A DNA stretch of 32,816 nucleotides from an uncultured Bacilli bacterium (GTDB lineage Bacteria; Bacillota_I; Bacilli_A; RF39; UBA660): contig CANTWP010000107.1 of the NCBI GenBank assembly GCA_947853245.1, forward strand, positions 1 through 32,816, read 5' to 3'. The notes under the pieces were generated by a model. That model saw only the letters and a list, made by a program, of their open reading frames with translations. It was not told where the DNA came from and searched no databases. The translations under genes were made by a program, and so were the position numbers. Each line of letters starts with the position of its first letter. Within the stretch, counting starts at the first letter, position 1. Shown here one piece after another: positions 1 through 7,559 of the stretch.

Positions 1-1677
1 ATCCTTAGTCCAAATAATAAAAGGAACTTTACGATTCAATTCATATTCATAATAATCAACTTCATGATAATCTGGATCATCTTTATCTAACATTTTTCCT
101 GTTATTGGATCATAATTATAAAAATACTCATATTCACTCTTCTTTATTTTAGCATCATGATCTCCATAAATAACAATAACTGTATTATCAAGTAATCCTT
201 CTTCATCCATTTGTTGAATAAACTCACCTATTGCTTCATCAGCGTAGTGTACAGATTTAAAATAATTACCTAGAGTCTTACCCTCTAAATAAGGATACGT
301 TTTAGTTATTGGTCTATTAGTAATAGGACTTGTAGTCTTAACTTCATAATCAACACTATAATCACTATAAGGATCAATATAAGAAAATGGTGTATGATTA
401 GTAAGCATTATTAAAACACCATAATAATTATCATAAGTTTCATTAATTTCTTTAATTTTAGGTACTGATTGTTTAAAAAATGATTTATCAGATAAACCTA
501 AACCAATGGTTTCATCTATTTCATAATCTTTTGTATAATAGAAAAAATTATCATATCCTAATTGTTCATGCATTATATTACGATTCCAAAATGTTCCATT
601 ATTACCATGCATACTAAAAGTATAATAATTTTGTTCTTTTAAAAGTTTGGGTAAAGTTACATATTCTCGATTCCAATAATTAATAAATACTGTACCACTT
701 ACAGCAGGCATTAAAGATGTATTAAAAGTAAACTCTGTATCACTACTAGTTCCAACACTTTCTTGAGAATAAAAATTTGAAAAAGAAATACCTTCTTGAG
801 CTAATTTATTCAAATTAGGCGTTAACTCTTTACCATTAAAACTTAAATCCATAGTAAATTGTTGAATACTTTCCGCATGAATTACTAAAACATTTTTGCC
901 TTTAAATAAATCGGTATATGCGTTAGAGTTATTATTGGTATTACTACTACCATAATACTCTCTAAATACTTTTAAACTACTATCATAACCAAAAAAGTTG
1001 GTTACTTTAAAAATAGAATTATAAATTAAATCACTAACTTGATATGTATATATACCAAACTTCATAACAATATATTCACGGTTCCATTGTTTTGTTATTC
1101 TACCAATATCAGTAGGTGTTAAAGTTAACATAAAAAGAATTACTACTACCAATCCACCTATAAAAGTTTGTTTAACTCTCTTACTGCCAAAATTTTTAGA
1201 AGCAATACCATTATAATAAGATTGTTTATTTAAATTTAAATGAACAAAGATAATTGCAAATATTTGCCATATATAATAAAAATCATTTAATTCCATAACA
1301 TTCTGTGTAACAGCATCACCTACTCCAAATAATTGAAGTGATGTCGCTAGAAGCGAAACAGAAACATAAGATAAATAGTTATTATAATATACTGAATTTA
1401 TTATACATATTATTGTAAAAGCAATAGAAATAATTAAATAGTATTTAAACTGATTTTTTGGTTTAAAAAAATAACCAAATGAACCAATTAATATACAAAG
1501 AGCTAAATCAGCTAATATAGGCTTAATTTCAAAATAATTACCAACTGTAGAAAAGCGTAACATACAAGCATTAATCACAGACATTATTACAAACGATAAA
1601 AATAATATATTTTTCTTTATATACATTGAATAATTATAATGCCATATTTTATTAAAAAAAGTTTTAACCTTTTTCAA
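1..1677 (-). CDS. ltaS: LtaS-type lipoteichoic acid synthase (membrane sulfatase-fold phosphoglycerol transferase), 3' part cut by window edge
   Basis: The minus-strand frame is open for 559 codons from a TTG at 1677 to the window edge. TTG is chosen because GAGGTG sits 5 nt upstream and the nearest ATG in the right frame is codon 18, inside the first hydrophobic stretch. Several membrane segments occupy roughly residues 20-190. An extracellular sulfatase/alkaline phosphatase-fold domain follows: HAES with metal ligand Glu269, GTSSDTEF at 309-316, an HGN motif, and GDHD near the end. LtaS enzymes polymerise glycerol phosphate from phosphatidylglycerol onto a lipid anchor outside the membrane. 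The residue aligning with the usual catalytic Thr (G-x-T-S-D) is Ser311, with Thr310 just before it. Typical LtaS is about 630-650 residues, so the last 70-100 lie outside. It could be a paralogue (YfnI/YqgS-like) rather than the main LTA synthase. Confidence 0.9.
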   Translation of the reverse strand, partial: MKKVKTFFNKIWHYNYSMYIKKNILFLSFVIMSVINACMLRFSTVGNYFEIKPILADLALCILIGSFGYFFKPKNQFKYYLIISIAFTIICIINSVYYNNYLSYVSVSLLATSLQLFGVGDAVTQNVMELNDFYYIWQIFAIIFVHLNLNKQSYYNGIASKNFGSKRVKQTFIGGLVVVILFMLTLTPTDIGRITKQWNREYIVMKFGIYTYQVSDLIYNSIFKVTNFFGYDSSLKVFREYYGSSNTNNNSNAYTDLFKGKNVLVIHAESIQQFTMDLSFNGKELTPNLNKLAQEGISFSNFYSQESVGTSSDTEFTFNTSLMPAVSGTVFINYWNREYVTLPKLLKEQNYYTFSMHGNNGTFWNRNIMHEQLGYDNFFYYTKDYEIDETIGLGLSDKSFFKQSVPKIKEINETYDNYYGVLIMLTNHTPFSYIDPYSDYSVDYEVKTTSPITNRPITKTYPYLEGKTLGNYFKSVHYADEAIGEFIQQMDEEGLLDNTVIVIYGDHDAKIKKSEYEYFYNYDPITGKMLDKDDPDYHEVDYYEYELNRKVPFIIWTKD

Positions 1678-1701
1678 ATTAACACCTCATTTGCTTTAAG
1701 T

Positions 1702-1730
1702 AGTATATCATTTTTTCTTATTTTTTTCAA
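1702..1730 (-). promoter_or_regulatory. Sigma-A type promoter of the LtaS gene
   Basis: On the minus strand, TTGAAA (1725-1730) and TATACT (1702-1707) are separated by exactly 17 nt. Transcription would begin near 1695, giving a short leader before the GAGGTG/TTG start. The promoter lies downstream of the small-RNA terminator, so this gene is transcribed independently of what lies upstream. Confidence 0.75.
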
Positions 1731-1732
1731 AT

Positions 1733-1848
1733 TTTAAAAAGATGCGAATAATCGCATCTCAAAAAGGAGCTCATTACCATCAAAGTTCATACTTCTTAGT
1801 TCCAATCTAAACTAATATCGGTACAAATGAGCCTATGTTCACATATAT
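1733..1848 (-). ncRNA. Candidate small RNA of about 115 nt, family not recognised
   Basis: The gap between the YihY gene and the LtaS gene holds a complete transcription unit on the minus strand: a good promoter, about 110 nt of paired sequence and a strong terminator. Visible pairings in RNA order are an outer helix GCTCATT (ending near 1825) with AATGAGC (about 1768-1774), an internal hairpin TTAGTT/AACTAA with a loop of about 8 nt, and the terminator stem GATGCGA/TCGCATC. No ORF of useful length is present. I do not recognise SRP RNA, 6S, tmRNA, RNase P, a T-box or any common riboswitch consensus. It cannot act as a terminator-type riboswitch for ltaS because the ltaS promoter lies after the terminator. 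A structured 3' UTR of the yihY mRNA is the main alternative. Confidence 0.55.
1736..1758 (-). terminator. Rho-independent terminator of the candidate small RNA
   Basis: On the minus strand, GATGCGA, loop TTAT, TCGCATC (1741-1758) is followed by TTTTT. It also stops read-through from the yihY gene before the ltaS promoter. Confidence 0.85.
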
Positions 1849-1853
1849 AGGTA

Positions 1854-1882
1854 ATAATATATATGCTCTATTAATATGTCTA
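1854..1882 (-). promoter_or_regulatory. Predicted sigma-A promoter of the candidate small RNA
   Basis: Minus strand TAGACA (1877-1882), 17-nt spacer, TATTAT (1854-1859); each hexamer matches consensus at five of six positions. It begins 2 nt past the stop-codon end of the yihY gene. Confidence 0.6.
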
Positions 1883-1884
1883 AA

Positions 1885-2727
1885 TTAATCCTCTTTATTC
1901 GTATTTTCCTCTAAACTCATTTCAATCTTATAATTACTAGCATTAACAGCCATACCAAATATTAAAATATAAGATAAAATATAAATCCAAATCATCATTA
2001 CAATAATATTAGTTAAACTACCATAAAATAAATCATAATGAGTAAAATTAGTTACATAAAATGAATAAATCATAGTTGCTAAGCTCCAAAGAACAGTCGT
2101 AAATGCTGCTCCTTTATTAGTATACATACTAGGTATTTTAGAGTCTGGTGCTATAGTATAAACTAATTTTATTAAGAAAAATATAAATAATAACGAACAC
2201 GGCCATTTTAATAATATAAATAATTCATATAAAGCTGGACTAACTGCAGATAATATTTTTAATTCTAAAATCCAATTAACAATATTATTACCAAATGCTA
2301 TTACAACAAGATTGAAAATTATTAATAAAATCAGAATTACAATTAAAATAAGAGCCTTTAATCTTCTTATAAAATAATTAGAATGTTTTATACCATACAT
2401 TGTATTAGATGCTACTATAATAGAATGTGTACCATTAGATGCTAAAAAGAATACTACTATCATAGATATTCCAATTGTTGCACTTAACCCTTCGCCATTG
2501 ATTATAGGTAACAATATATCACTTACAGCACTAGGAAGTACTCCTTGCATAGTATCGATCAATGCATTTAAAGGTACTCTAAATAAAGTAGCAACATATG
2601 CAATAAGTGTAATAATGGGAATAATCGAAAGTACCATAAAAAAAGCTAAATGCGCTGGTAAAATCTTCATTTCTGGTTCGTTTATCAAATTAAATAAATG
2701 CTTAATTTCTTGTTTCAACCTATTCAC
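1885..2727 (-). CDS. YihY/BrkB (UPF0761) family inner membrane protein
   Basis: 280 residues with a GTG start, chosen because AAGGAG sits 7 nt upstream. The protein has about six hydrophobic segments: residues 23-48, 80-103, 125-150, 165-190, 210-230 and 240-262. The N-terminal LPAHLAFFMVLSIIP stretch and the internal order are typical of the YihY/BrkB family, once annotated as ribonuclease BN. The molecular function of this family is not settled. The acidic C-terminal tail is cytoplasmic by the positive-inside rule. It follows the GGDEF-domain gene by 36 nt and is probably co-transcribed with it. A weak hairpin without a T-run (2750-2781) lies between them. Confidence 0.85.
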   Translation of the reverse strand: MNRLKQEIKHLFNLINEPEMKILPAHLAFFMVLSIIPIITLIAYVATLFRVPLNALIDTMQGVLPSAVSDILLPIINGEGLSATIGISMIVVFFLASNGTHSIIVASNTMYGIKHSNYFIRRLKALILIVILILLIIFNLVVIAFGNNIVNWILELKILSAVSPALYELFILLKWPCSLLFIFFLIKLVYTIAPDSKIPSMYTNKGAAFTTVLWSLATMIYSFYVTNFTHYDLFYGSLTNIIVMMIWIYILSYILIFGMAVNASNYKIEMSLEENTNKED

Positions 2728-2760
2728 TTTTATTCTCCTTTTAGAAATTAAAGAAGAGCC

Positions 2761-4824
2761 TTAATAATCTAGCTCCTCTTTATGTTCTCTCATATCAGTC
2801 GTCGCTTCATTAATAGCATCATCTACTGTTTTAATAGCATCAGTTATCATACTATATCCTAAAGCTGCTCCAAAGCCATGTGTAAGTAATTTAAACTCTT
2901 TAGTTAATTTTTTAGTATAAGATACAACTTGTTTTTCCTCGTATCCTACCATATAAATTAAGAATTCATTACCATTAGTTCTAATAATTTCTGTATTAGG
3001 AAGCTGAGTGTTAATTAATATATTTGCTGCCTCCCCAATAATTTTATCACCCTCAGAATGACCATAATTATCATTAATATAAGCAATATTATTTAAATCA
3101 ACTATAATTACTGTTTGAGGATATACACCTGTAGTATCCCATTTTTCAATATTATCATTTAAATAATTTCTATTTTTAAGAGAAGTCAACATATCTATAT
3201 ATTTTATTTTATCTTCTTTAGATAAATTAGTTTTAACTTTTTGTTTATTTCTTGGTCTAGTAGACTTAACACCAAAGAAAACACAAACTCCTGCAAATAA
3301 AACACCTATAATGGATAAAATAATAGTTCTAGTAGAAATTTTAATATCTCTAATTTCTAAGACCTCTAAATATCCTGATTCATAATCATGATTATTTGAG
3401 AAGAAAGATAAATAGAAATTTAATAATTTAGCAAACACTTGATTATCACTAATACTACGAATTGTAAATCTATAATCATTTGGTAACTTTGTTACATAGT
3501 TAATTCTAAAATCTTTTAAATTTTTTGAAGAATAATAATTATATGTTTCTAAATCAACTACTATAATAGAATTATCTTTAATTTCTGATAACATCTTCTT
3601 TACATCTTTATAACCTTTAGTTTTGACACCCTTATTAGAAAGATAAGAATCAATATAACTGGAGCTTACTGTATAAACTTCTTTATCTTTTAAAGATGTC
3701 AAAGAGTGAATATTATAATCACTAGCTGGTTTAGTTAAAACTACTATATTTTCATCATATACTGATAACGAATCGATCACATCCATTTGGAATACATTAT
3801 AAACTGTATTATTAAAGAACACATCTATATTATTAGCATTAAAGTCTTTAATTAAAGCATCAATACTAGCATATTTCTTGTAGTCTATTTCGATATTAGC
3901 AAAATCTGTAAATGAAGAAATAAGAGCATGATTTATTCCTAAAAATTTACCATCATATAATGTATCATAAGGTCTATTATCAACAAAACCATAAACATAT
4001 CTTTTACTTTTAAATTCTACTTTTTGTTTGTCATCAGCACCAGAAAATTCAAAATATCCATTAAAAAACTGTGTTTTATAAGAATTATCATAATATTCTT
4101 TATTCCATTTTTTATAATACTTACCTATAATATCATTTAATTTATCAATAGAACCTAACTGTAATACATAGTAATCTTTCATTTCTGAAATATTATAAGA
4201 AATAGTAAGAGCTTCATTTTTTAAAATATCATCTAAATAAGCAGTTTTAGGAACAATTACACCATCTAATTTTTTATCATCAATACCATTCAATAAATCA
4301 AAGATCATATCGTCATAATTTTCATATGACTTTAATAATAAATTAGAATTGGTATTTAAGTATTCATTAACTTGGCCAAGCTTTGAACTAAGTACACCTA
4401 CAGTTAAAGATCCTATTTCATCAATATTAGCGTATATACGATTATTCTTAGTAACTAAAACATAATTATCTTCATAAATTTTAATATCTTTATTACCAAC
4501 AGAATCTACCACTTTAAAAGCATAATCACTCTTAATACTTGAATTAGAACTATATGCTACTTTATTAAAGGATAATTTAGTATTTTTCTCTAAATCATTT
4601 AAAAAGTCAAAGAAAATTCCTTCACCATTATAAGAAACAATAGGAACTTCATTTACAATTGACAAATCTATAACTTTATTTTTATTGTTTTCAATCCATT
4701 GTCTTTCAATTAATGTCAAAGTGGTATTTCTATCTTGTTTAAAAAAGACAAAATAAACGACCAAACCTATTATTATTGCAAGAACAATTGATAAAATAGT
4801 AATTAATATTTTTTTATTCTTCAT
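2761..4824 (-). CDS. Membrane sensor with two solute-binding-like domains and a degenerate GGDEF domain
   Basis: 687 residues. A membrane anchor at 6-28 is followed by an extracytoplasmic region (about 30-490) that looks like two tandem bacterial type-3 solute-binding (Venus flytrap) modules, the second starting near KRYVYGFVDNRPY. A second membrane segment lies at 500-519, and a cytoplasmic GGDEF domain runs from about 540 to the end. The domain keeps DMLTSLKNR (Asp544) and the metal-binding Asp576. The signature loop reads NGNEF at 617-621 instead of GGDEF, and no RxxD inhibitory site precedes it. GGDEF domains make cyclic-di-GMP; the substitutions suggest reduced or lost cyclase activity, possibly a binding or scaffold role. 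The start overlaps the end of the upstream gene by 11 nt, indicating translational coupling. Confidence 0.85.
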   Translation of the reverse strand: MKNKKILITILSIVLAIIIGLVVYFVFFKQDRNTTLTLIERQWIENNKNKVIDLSIVNEVPIVSYNGEGIFFDFLNDLEKNTKLSFNKVAYSSNSSIKSDYAFKVVDSVGNKDIKIYEDNYVLVTKNNRIYANIDEIGSLTVGVLSSKLGQVNEYLNTNSNLLLKSYENYDDMIFDLLNGIDDKKLDGVIVPKTAYLDDILKNEALTISYNISEMKDYYVLQLGSIDKLNDIIGKYYKKWNKEYYDNSYKTQFFNGYFEFSGADDKQKVEFKSKRYVYGFVDNRPYDTLYDGKFLGINHALISSFTDFANIEIDYKKYASIDALIKDFNANNIDVFFNNTVYNVFQMDVIDSLSVYDENIVVLTKPASDYNIHSLTSLKDKEVYTVSSSYIDSYLSNKGVKTKGYKDVKKMLSEIKDNSIIVVDLETYNYYSSKNLKDFRINYVTKLPNDYRFTIRSISDNQVFAKLLNFYLSFFSNNHDYESGYLEVLEIRDIKISTRTIILSIIGVLFAGVCVFFGVKSTRPRNKQKVKTNLSKEDKIKYIDMLTSLKNRNYLNDNIEKWDTTGVYPQTVIIVDLNNIAYINDNYGHSEGDKIIGEAANILINTQLPNTEIIRTNGNEFLIYMVGYEEKQVVSYTKKLTKEFKLLTHGFGAALGYSMITDAIKTVDDAINEATTDMREHKEELDY

Positions 4825-5278
4825 CTGTTACTTCACCTTTATTTATTGTCCAACTAATAGCTGTTTTATTCTTACTTTTATATCCTATCATTGGATACTG
4901 TTCACTTTCTTCTATACTAGTTACATATATAGTTACATCATAATATCCAAGTTCAGTTTCGCTAAAACTATCAATGATATTATCTCCAATTCTCTGTGCA
5001 CTAGTAACACCTGTATCTTTAGAAACTTCAATAAAGAACTTCATAATTCTTCCTTGTAAAATATAAGAAAAATTTTTGCATTCTGTATTCTCTAAAGTAT
5101 TATTTTTGATTTCTTCAATCTTTTCATTACTTATTGCATAATTTTCTATACCATCTAAACGATTACCATATACACCATTACCACTTGGATTAAAAATTAT
5201 TTTAAGAGCTACTGCAACTACAGCAATAAATAAAACAGCGACTAAGCTTCCTACAATCCACATAGATTTCTTTTTCAT
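4814..5278 (-). CDS. Small membrane-anchored extracytoplasmic protein, unknown
   Basis: 154 residues from the ATG at 5278 (MKKKSMWIVGS), preferred over an in-frame upstream start at 5329 because GGAG is 7 nt before it and the promoter lies between the two. A basic N-terminus and one hydrophobic segment (about 7-28) are followed by a soluble domain of about 120 residues with no recognised family. It heads the operon with the GGDEF-domain sensor, whose start codon lies inside its last codons. The coupling suggests an accessory or ligand-presenting partner for that sensor; this is inference. Confidence 0.7.
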   Translation of the reverse strand: MKKKSMWIVGSLVAVLFIAVVAVALKIIFNPSGNGVYGNRLDGIENYAISNEKIEEIKNNTLENTECKNFSYILQGRIMKFFIEVSKDTGVTSAQRIGDNIIDSFSETELGYYDVTIYVTSIEESEQYPMIGYKSKNKTAISWTINKGEVTDEE

Positions 5279-5300
5279 AAATTCACTCCATCCATAAATA

Positions 5301-5329
5301 ATTATACTATATATTATATTTTTTTTCAA
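5301..5329 (-). promoter_or_regulatory. Sigma-A promoter of the sensor/GGDEF/YihY operon
   Basis: Minus strand TTGAAA (5324-5329), 17-nt spacer, TATAAT (5301-5306). Transcription would start near 5294, just upstream of the 154-residue gene. Confidence 0.8.
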
Positions 5330-5350
5330 ACTAGATTAAAAAATAATGAA

Positions 5351-5380
5351 AAAAATGACACAAGCTTGTGCCATTATTTT
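5351..5380 (-). terminator. Terminator after ytxH
   Basis: Minus strand stem AATGGCACAAG/CTTGTGTCATT (5354-5375, one G-T pair) followed by a T-run. The stem overlaps the ytxH stop codon. Confidence 0.8.
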
Positions 5381-5778
5381 GATTCTTCTAATTTTTTTAG
5401 GACATCCTTAGTAACATCAATGGCTTTGTCACGTGCTGATGAAGCCAAAGACTCTAAAACGGGAGTTCCCTTTTCTTTAGCATATTCAACTAATTCATTA
5501 GCTTTTGCTCCTATTTCTGATGCTTTCTTTTTAGCAATCTTTAAAACTTTTTCTTTATCTAAATCAGCTAATTCTAATTTAATTTCTTCTACCTTGTTTT
5601 CGATATACTCTTTAACTTCATCAATGTCAATATCTTTAGCCCTACGAATTAATTCATCGTATTTTTCTTTTAATTCTTTTCGAAGTTCTTTACCAGACTT
5701 TGGTGCAAATAGCATACCAATTCCTGCCCCTATTAAAGCCCCTGTTAAAAACTTTCCAAAACCATTTTTCTTTTCCAT
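5374..5778 (-). CDS. ytxH: YtxH domain general-stress-type protein
   Basis: 134 residues from the ATG at 5778. The reading frame extends further upstream, but AGGAGG 9 nt before this ATG fixes the start. The N-terminus GALIGAGIGMLFAPKSGKELR is the glycine-zipper plus APKSGxELR signature of YtxH proteins: one short hydrophobic hairpin or anchor, then a long charged amphipathic helix region (about 38-134) likely to form coiled coil. In Bacillus such proteins belong to the sigma-B stress regulon and their biochemistry is unknown. It is the last gene of the lipoprotein/acidic-protein/DUF948 operon, with only 1 nt between the preceding stop and this start. Confidence 0.85.
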   Translation of the reverse strand: MEKKNGFGKFLTGALIGAGIGMLFAPKSGKELRKELKEKYDELIRRAKDIDIDEVKEYIENKVEEIKLELADLDKEKVLKIAKKKASEIGAKANELVEYAKEKGTPVLESLASSARDKAIDVTKDVLKKLEESK

Positions 5779-5779
5779 A

Positions 5780-6064
5780 TTATTCTTCCTCCTTTTTTTT
5801 ACTTTTCTTCTTAAAAATTTTATTAATACTACTAGATACAACTCCAACCATCTTATCGGTTACCATATTGATAACATCTGCGCTACGATCTACTATACTA
5901 AATACTCCATTCAATTTACTCATTTTAGCATTGACATCTTCAATAGTCAAATCAATTTTCTTTAAAGTATCAAAAGCCTTAATCATAAAAATTATTAATA
6001 CTACTATTAGTATAATCAATAAAATATATATTATTACAGGTAATGTTTGTGCAAGTGCTTCCAT
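5780..6064 (-). CDS. DUF948-like membrane-anchored protein
   Basis: 94 residues. One N-terminal transmembrane helix (about 10-30, very rich in Ile/Val/Leu) is followed by an amphipathic helix (TLKKIDLTIEDVNAKMSKL) and a Lys/Glu-rich tail. Size, topology and position directly before ytxH match the DUF948 proteins that commonly neighbour YtxH in Bacilli. Function is unknown. Its ATG shares one base with the stop of the preceding gene (TAATG), so translation is likely coupled. Confidence 0.7.
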   Translation of the reverse strand: MEALAQTLPVIIYILLIILIVVLIIFMIKAFDTLKKIDLTIEDVNAKMSKLNGVFSIVDRSADVINMVTDKMVGVVSSSINKIFKKKSKKKEEE

Positions 6065-6831
6065 TATTCATCCTCCTTATCATACATGGAATCTATCAAG
6101 TGAAATAAATCACTTTCCGTCAAAGTATCATCTAATGGATCTCTAAAATCCTGATTAGTGTCTTTATCATCTTCTTCTGTTAATAAGAAATCATCTAATG
6201 CAATTGGTTCTAAAGTTTGAGAATTATCTTCATCTAATAATGTCTTAGTTTTTCTACTACTTTCAGTAACATGATAATCCGGATCCATCAAATCTTCTAG
6301 CATTACATCATTATGATATTTTCTTTGCATTCTAGAACCGATAACTTCATCATTTGACCCTCTATCATCAGAAACTAAAGAAGTCTCTAATTCATCTTCG
6401 AGTGTACCATAAGCTTTTTTTCTAACTTCATCTATAGTAATGCTTTCTTTATCATAATAAGTAACCTTAGGAGTAGATCTCTTAGGGGTAATATCTTCTT
6501 TATGGTAATTTTTATCAAGTACTCCATATACTGGTGAAATAACTGGGCTTAATTTAAAGACTTTTTTCTCAGTAGTTTCTGTCTTCTTAGTATAGTACTT
6601 TTCTTCTACCACCGTTTTCTCTTCTTTAATCTTAGGCTTTTCTAAAGTAGCAAAATCTTGATCATCAAAGAAAATAGGCATAGGTTTCTCTGGTGCTTTT
6701 ACTGGAGCTGGCTCCTCTACAATATCATCTTTATCTACTTTTTCTTCTGGTTCCACCTTAATTTCTGATGATTTTACAGGTTCATCAACTTCTTCGGTAA
6801 ACATATTCTTTACTCTATCTAAAATTCCCAT
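6064..6831 (-). CDS. Acidic, largely disordered protein with a conserved-looking SPVISPVYGV core, unknown
   Basis: 255 residues rich in Glu, Asp, Lys, Pro and Thr, with no membrane segment or signal peptide. The N-terminus MGILDRVKNMF is an amphipathic helix reminiscent of membrane-targeting helices such as that of SepF. Long charged stretches flank a hydrophobic linear motif at 92-109 (FKLSPVISPVYGVLDKNY), and a second ordered-looking piece lies near 125-150. The C-terminus again looks helical (DSMYDKEDE). The pattern suggests a cytoplasmic adaptor that binds the membrane and a partner through short motifs. It follows the lipoprotein gene by 12 nt and overlaps the DUF948 gene by one base. 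I assign no function. Confidence 0.65.
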   Translation of the reverse strand: MGILDRVKNMFTEEVDEPVKSSEIKVEPEEKVDKDDIVEEPAPVKAPEKPMPIFFDDQDFATLEKPKIKEEKTVVEEKYYTKKTETTEKKVFKLSPVISPVYGVLDKNYHKEDITPKRSTPKVTYYDKESITIDEVRKKAYGTLEDELETSLVSDDRGSNDEVIGSRMQRKYHNDVMLEDLMDPDYHVTESSRKTKTLLDEDNSQTLEPIALDDFLLTEEDDKDTNQDFRDPLDDTLTESDLFHLIDSMYDKEDE

Positions 6832-6843
6832 TTTCTCACCTTT

Positions 6844-7470
6844 CTATTCATTAATTTCTTCGAATTCATCAATATATTCTAAGAAATTGTTACTTTCATC
6901 TTTTTTTTCAAAAACTGTATAAGATTCTTCCTTATTTGTAAAGTACTCTTCATCTAACATTAACTTTATAACATCATTATTAAATTTAACAGTAGAAAGC
7001 ATATATGATGAATTTAATATAACCTCATTTAAGTCAGTTTGAGTTACCAATGCCTGAATACGAGCATAATTATACACAAAATTAACTAAATATTTGTCAT
7101 CATTTGTCTTTTTTATTTTCAAATAACCATTTTTGTCATTAATAACAAATTCACGTGAATAATATAAACTTGGATCATAAGCATACACAGGTTCTGTTCC
7201 ATTATAATAGCTTACAGCATCAATATATAAATAATAGTAGTTGCCATTAGAATAAAGTTTCTCATTAAAATCTACTGTATCAATATAATTAACACCACGA
7301 GGAATATAATATTTATAACCTTTACCAACTTGATTATAAAGGGTATTATCTTTTGAAAGTACAACATCAACTATAGTATCAATACTACTTGTATCAATTC
7401 TAACGATAGTACATCCAGTTGCCATTAAAATTATAAATAATAGACCTAAGTATTTGATGTATTTCTTCAT
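6844..7470 (-). CDS. Lipoprotein, unknown
   Basis: 208 residues with a classic lipoprotein signal: basic MKKYIKY, a hydrophobic core, and a lipobox ending ATGC with Cys20 as the lipidation site. The mature part contains a Tyr-rich region with many short predicted beta strands and an acidic C-terminus, and resembles no family I can name. The protein would be attached to the outer face of the cytoplasmic membrane. It is the first gene of the four-gene operon ending with ytxH, preceded by an extended -10 promoter. Confidence 0.75.
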   Translation of the reverse strand: MKKYIKYLGLLFIILMATGCTIVRIDTSSIDTIVDVVLSKDNTLYNQVGKGYKYYIPRGVNYIDTVDFNEKLYSNGNYYYLYIDAVSYYNGTEPVYAYDPSLYYSREFVINDKNGYLKIKKTNDDKYLVNFVYNYARIQALVTQTDLNEVILNSSYMLSTVKFNNDVIKLMLDEEYFTNKEESYTVFEKKDESNNFLEYIDEFEEINE

Positions 7471-7490
7471 GATTCACCTACTCAACTAAA

Positions 7491-7499
7491 ATTATACCA
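7491..7499 (-). promoter_or_regulatory. Extended -10 promoter of the lipoprotein/ytxH operon
   Basis: Minus strand TGGTATAAT, an extended -10 with a perfect TATAAT. There is no good -35 at 17 nt. The predicted start is about 14 nt before the ATG at 7470. Confidence 0.6.
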
Positions 7500-7559
7500 A
7501 AAATAATTAAAAAATAATATATTTTTATTATAAAAACACTTCTTTTGTAAACTTTTTGT

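Noticed and set aside
1733..1884. Riboswitch or attenuator controlling ltaS
   Set aside because: A complete ltaS promoter lies downstream of the terminator, so the terminator cannot gate ltaS transcription from this RNA.
2750..2781. Terminator between the GGDEF-domain gene and the yihY gene
   Set aside because: A 10-bp stem with one wobble pair and a 12-nt loop exists, but no T-run follows, so termination is unlikely.
5366..6146. Plus-strand reading frames of 148-199 codons opposite the ytxH/DUF948 genes
   Set aside because: They are antisense to well-supported genes with strong ribosome-binding sites, lack their own, and have Ser/Phe/Leu-rich shadow composition.
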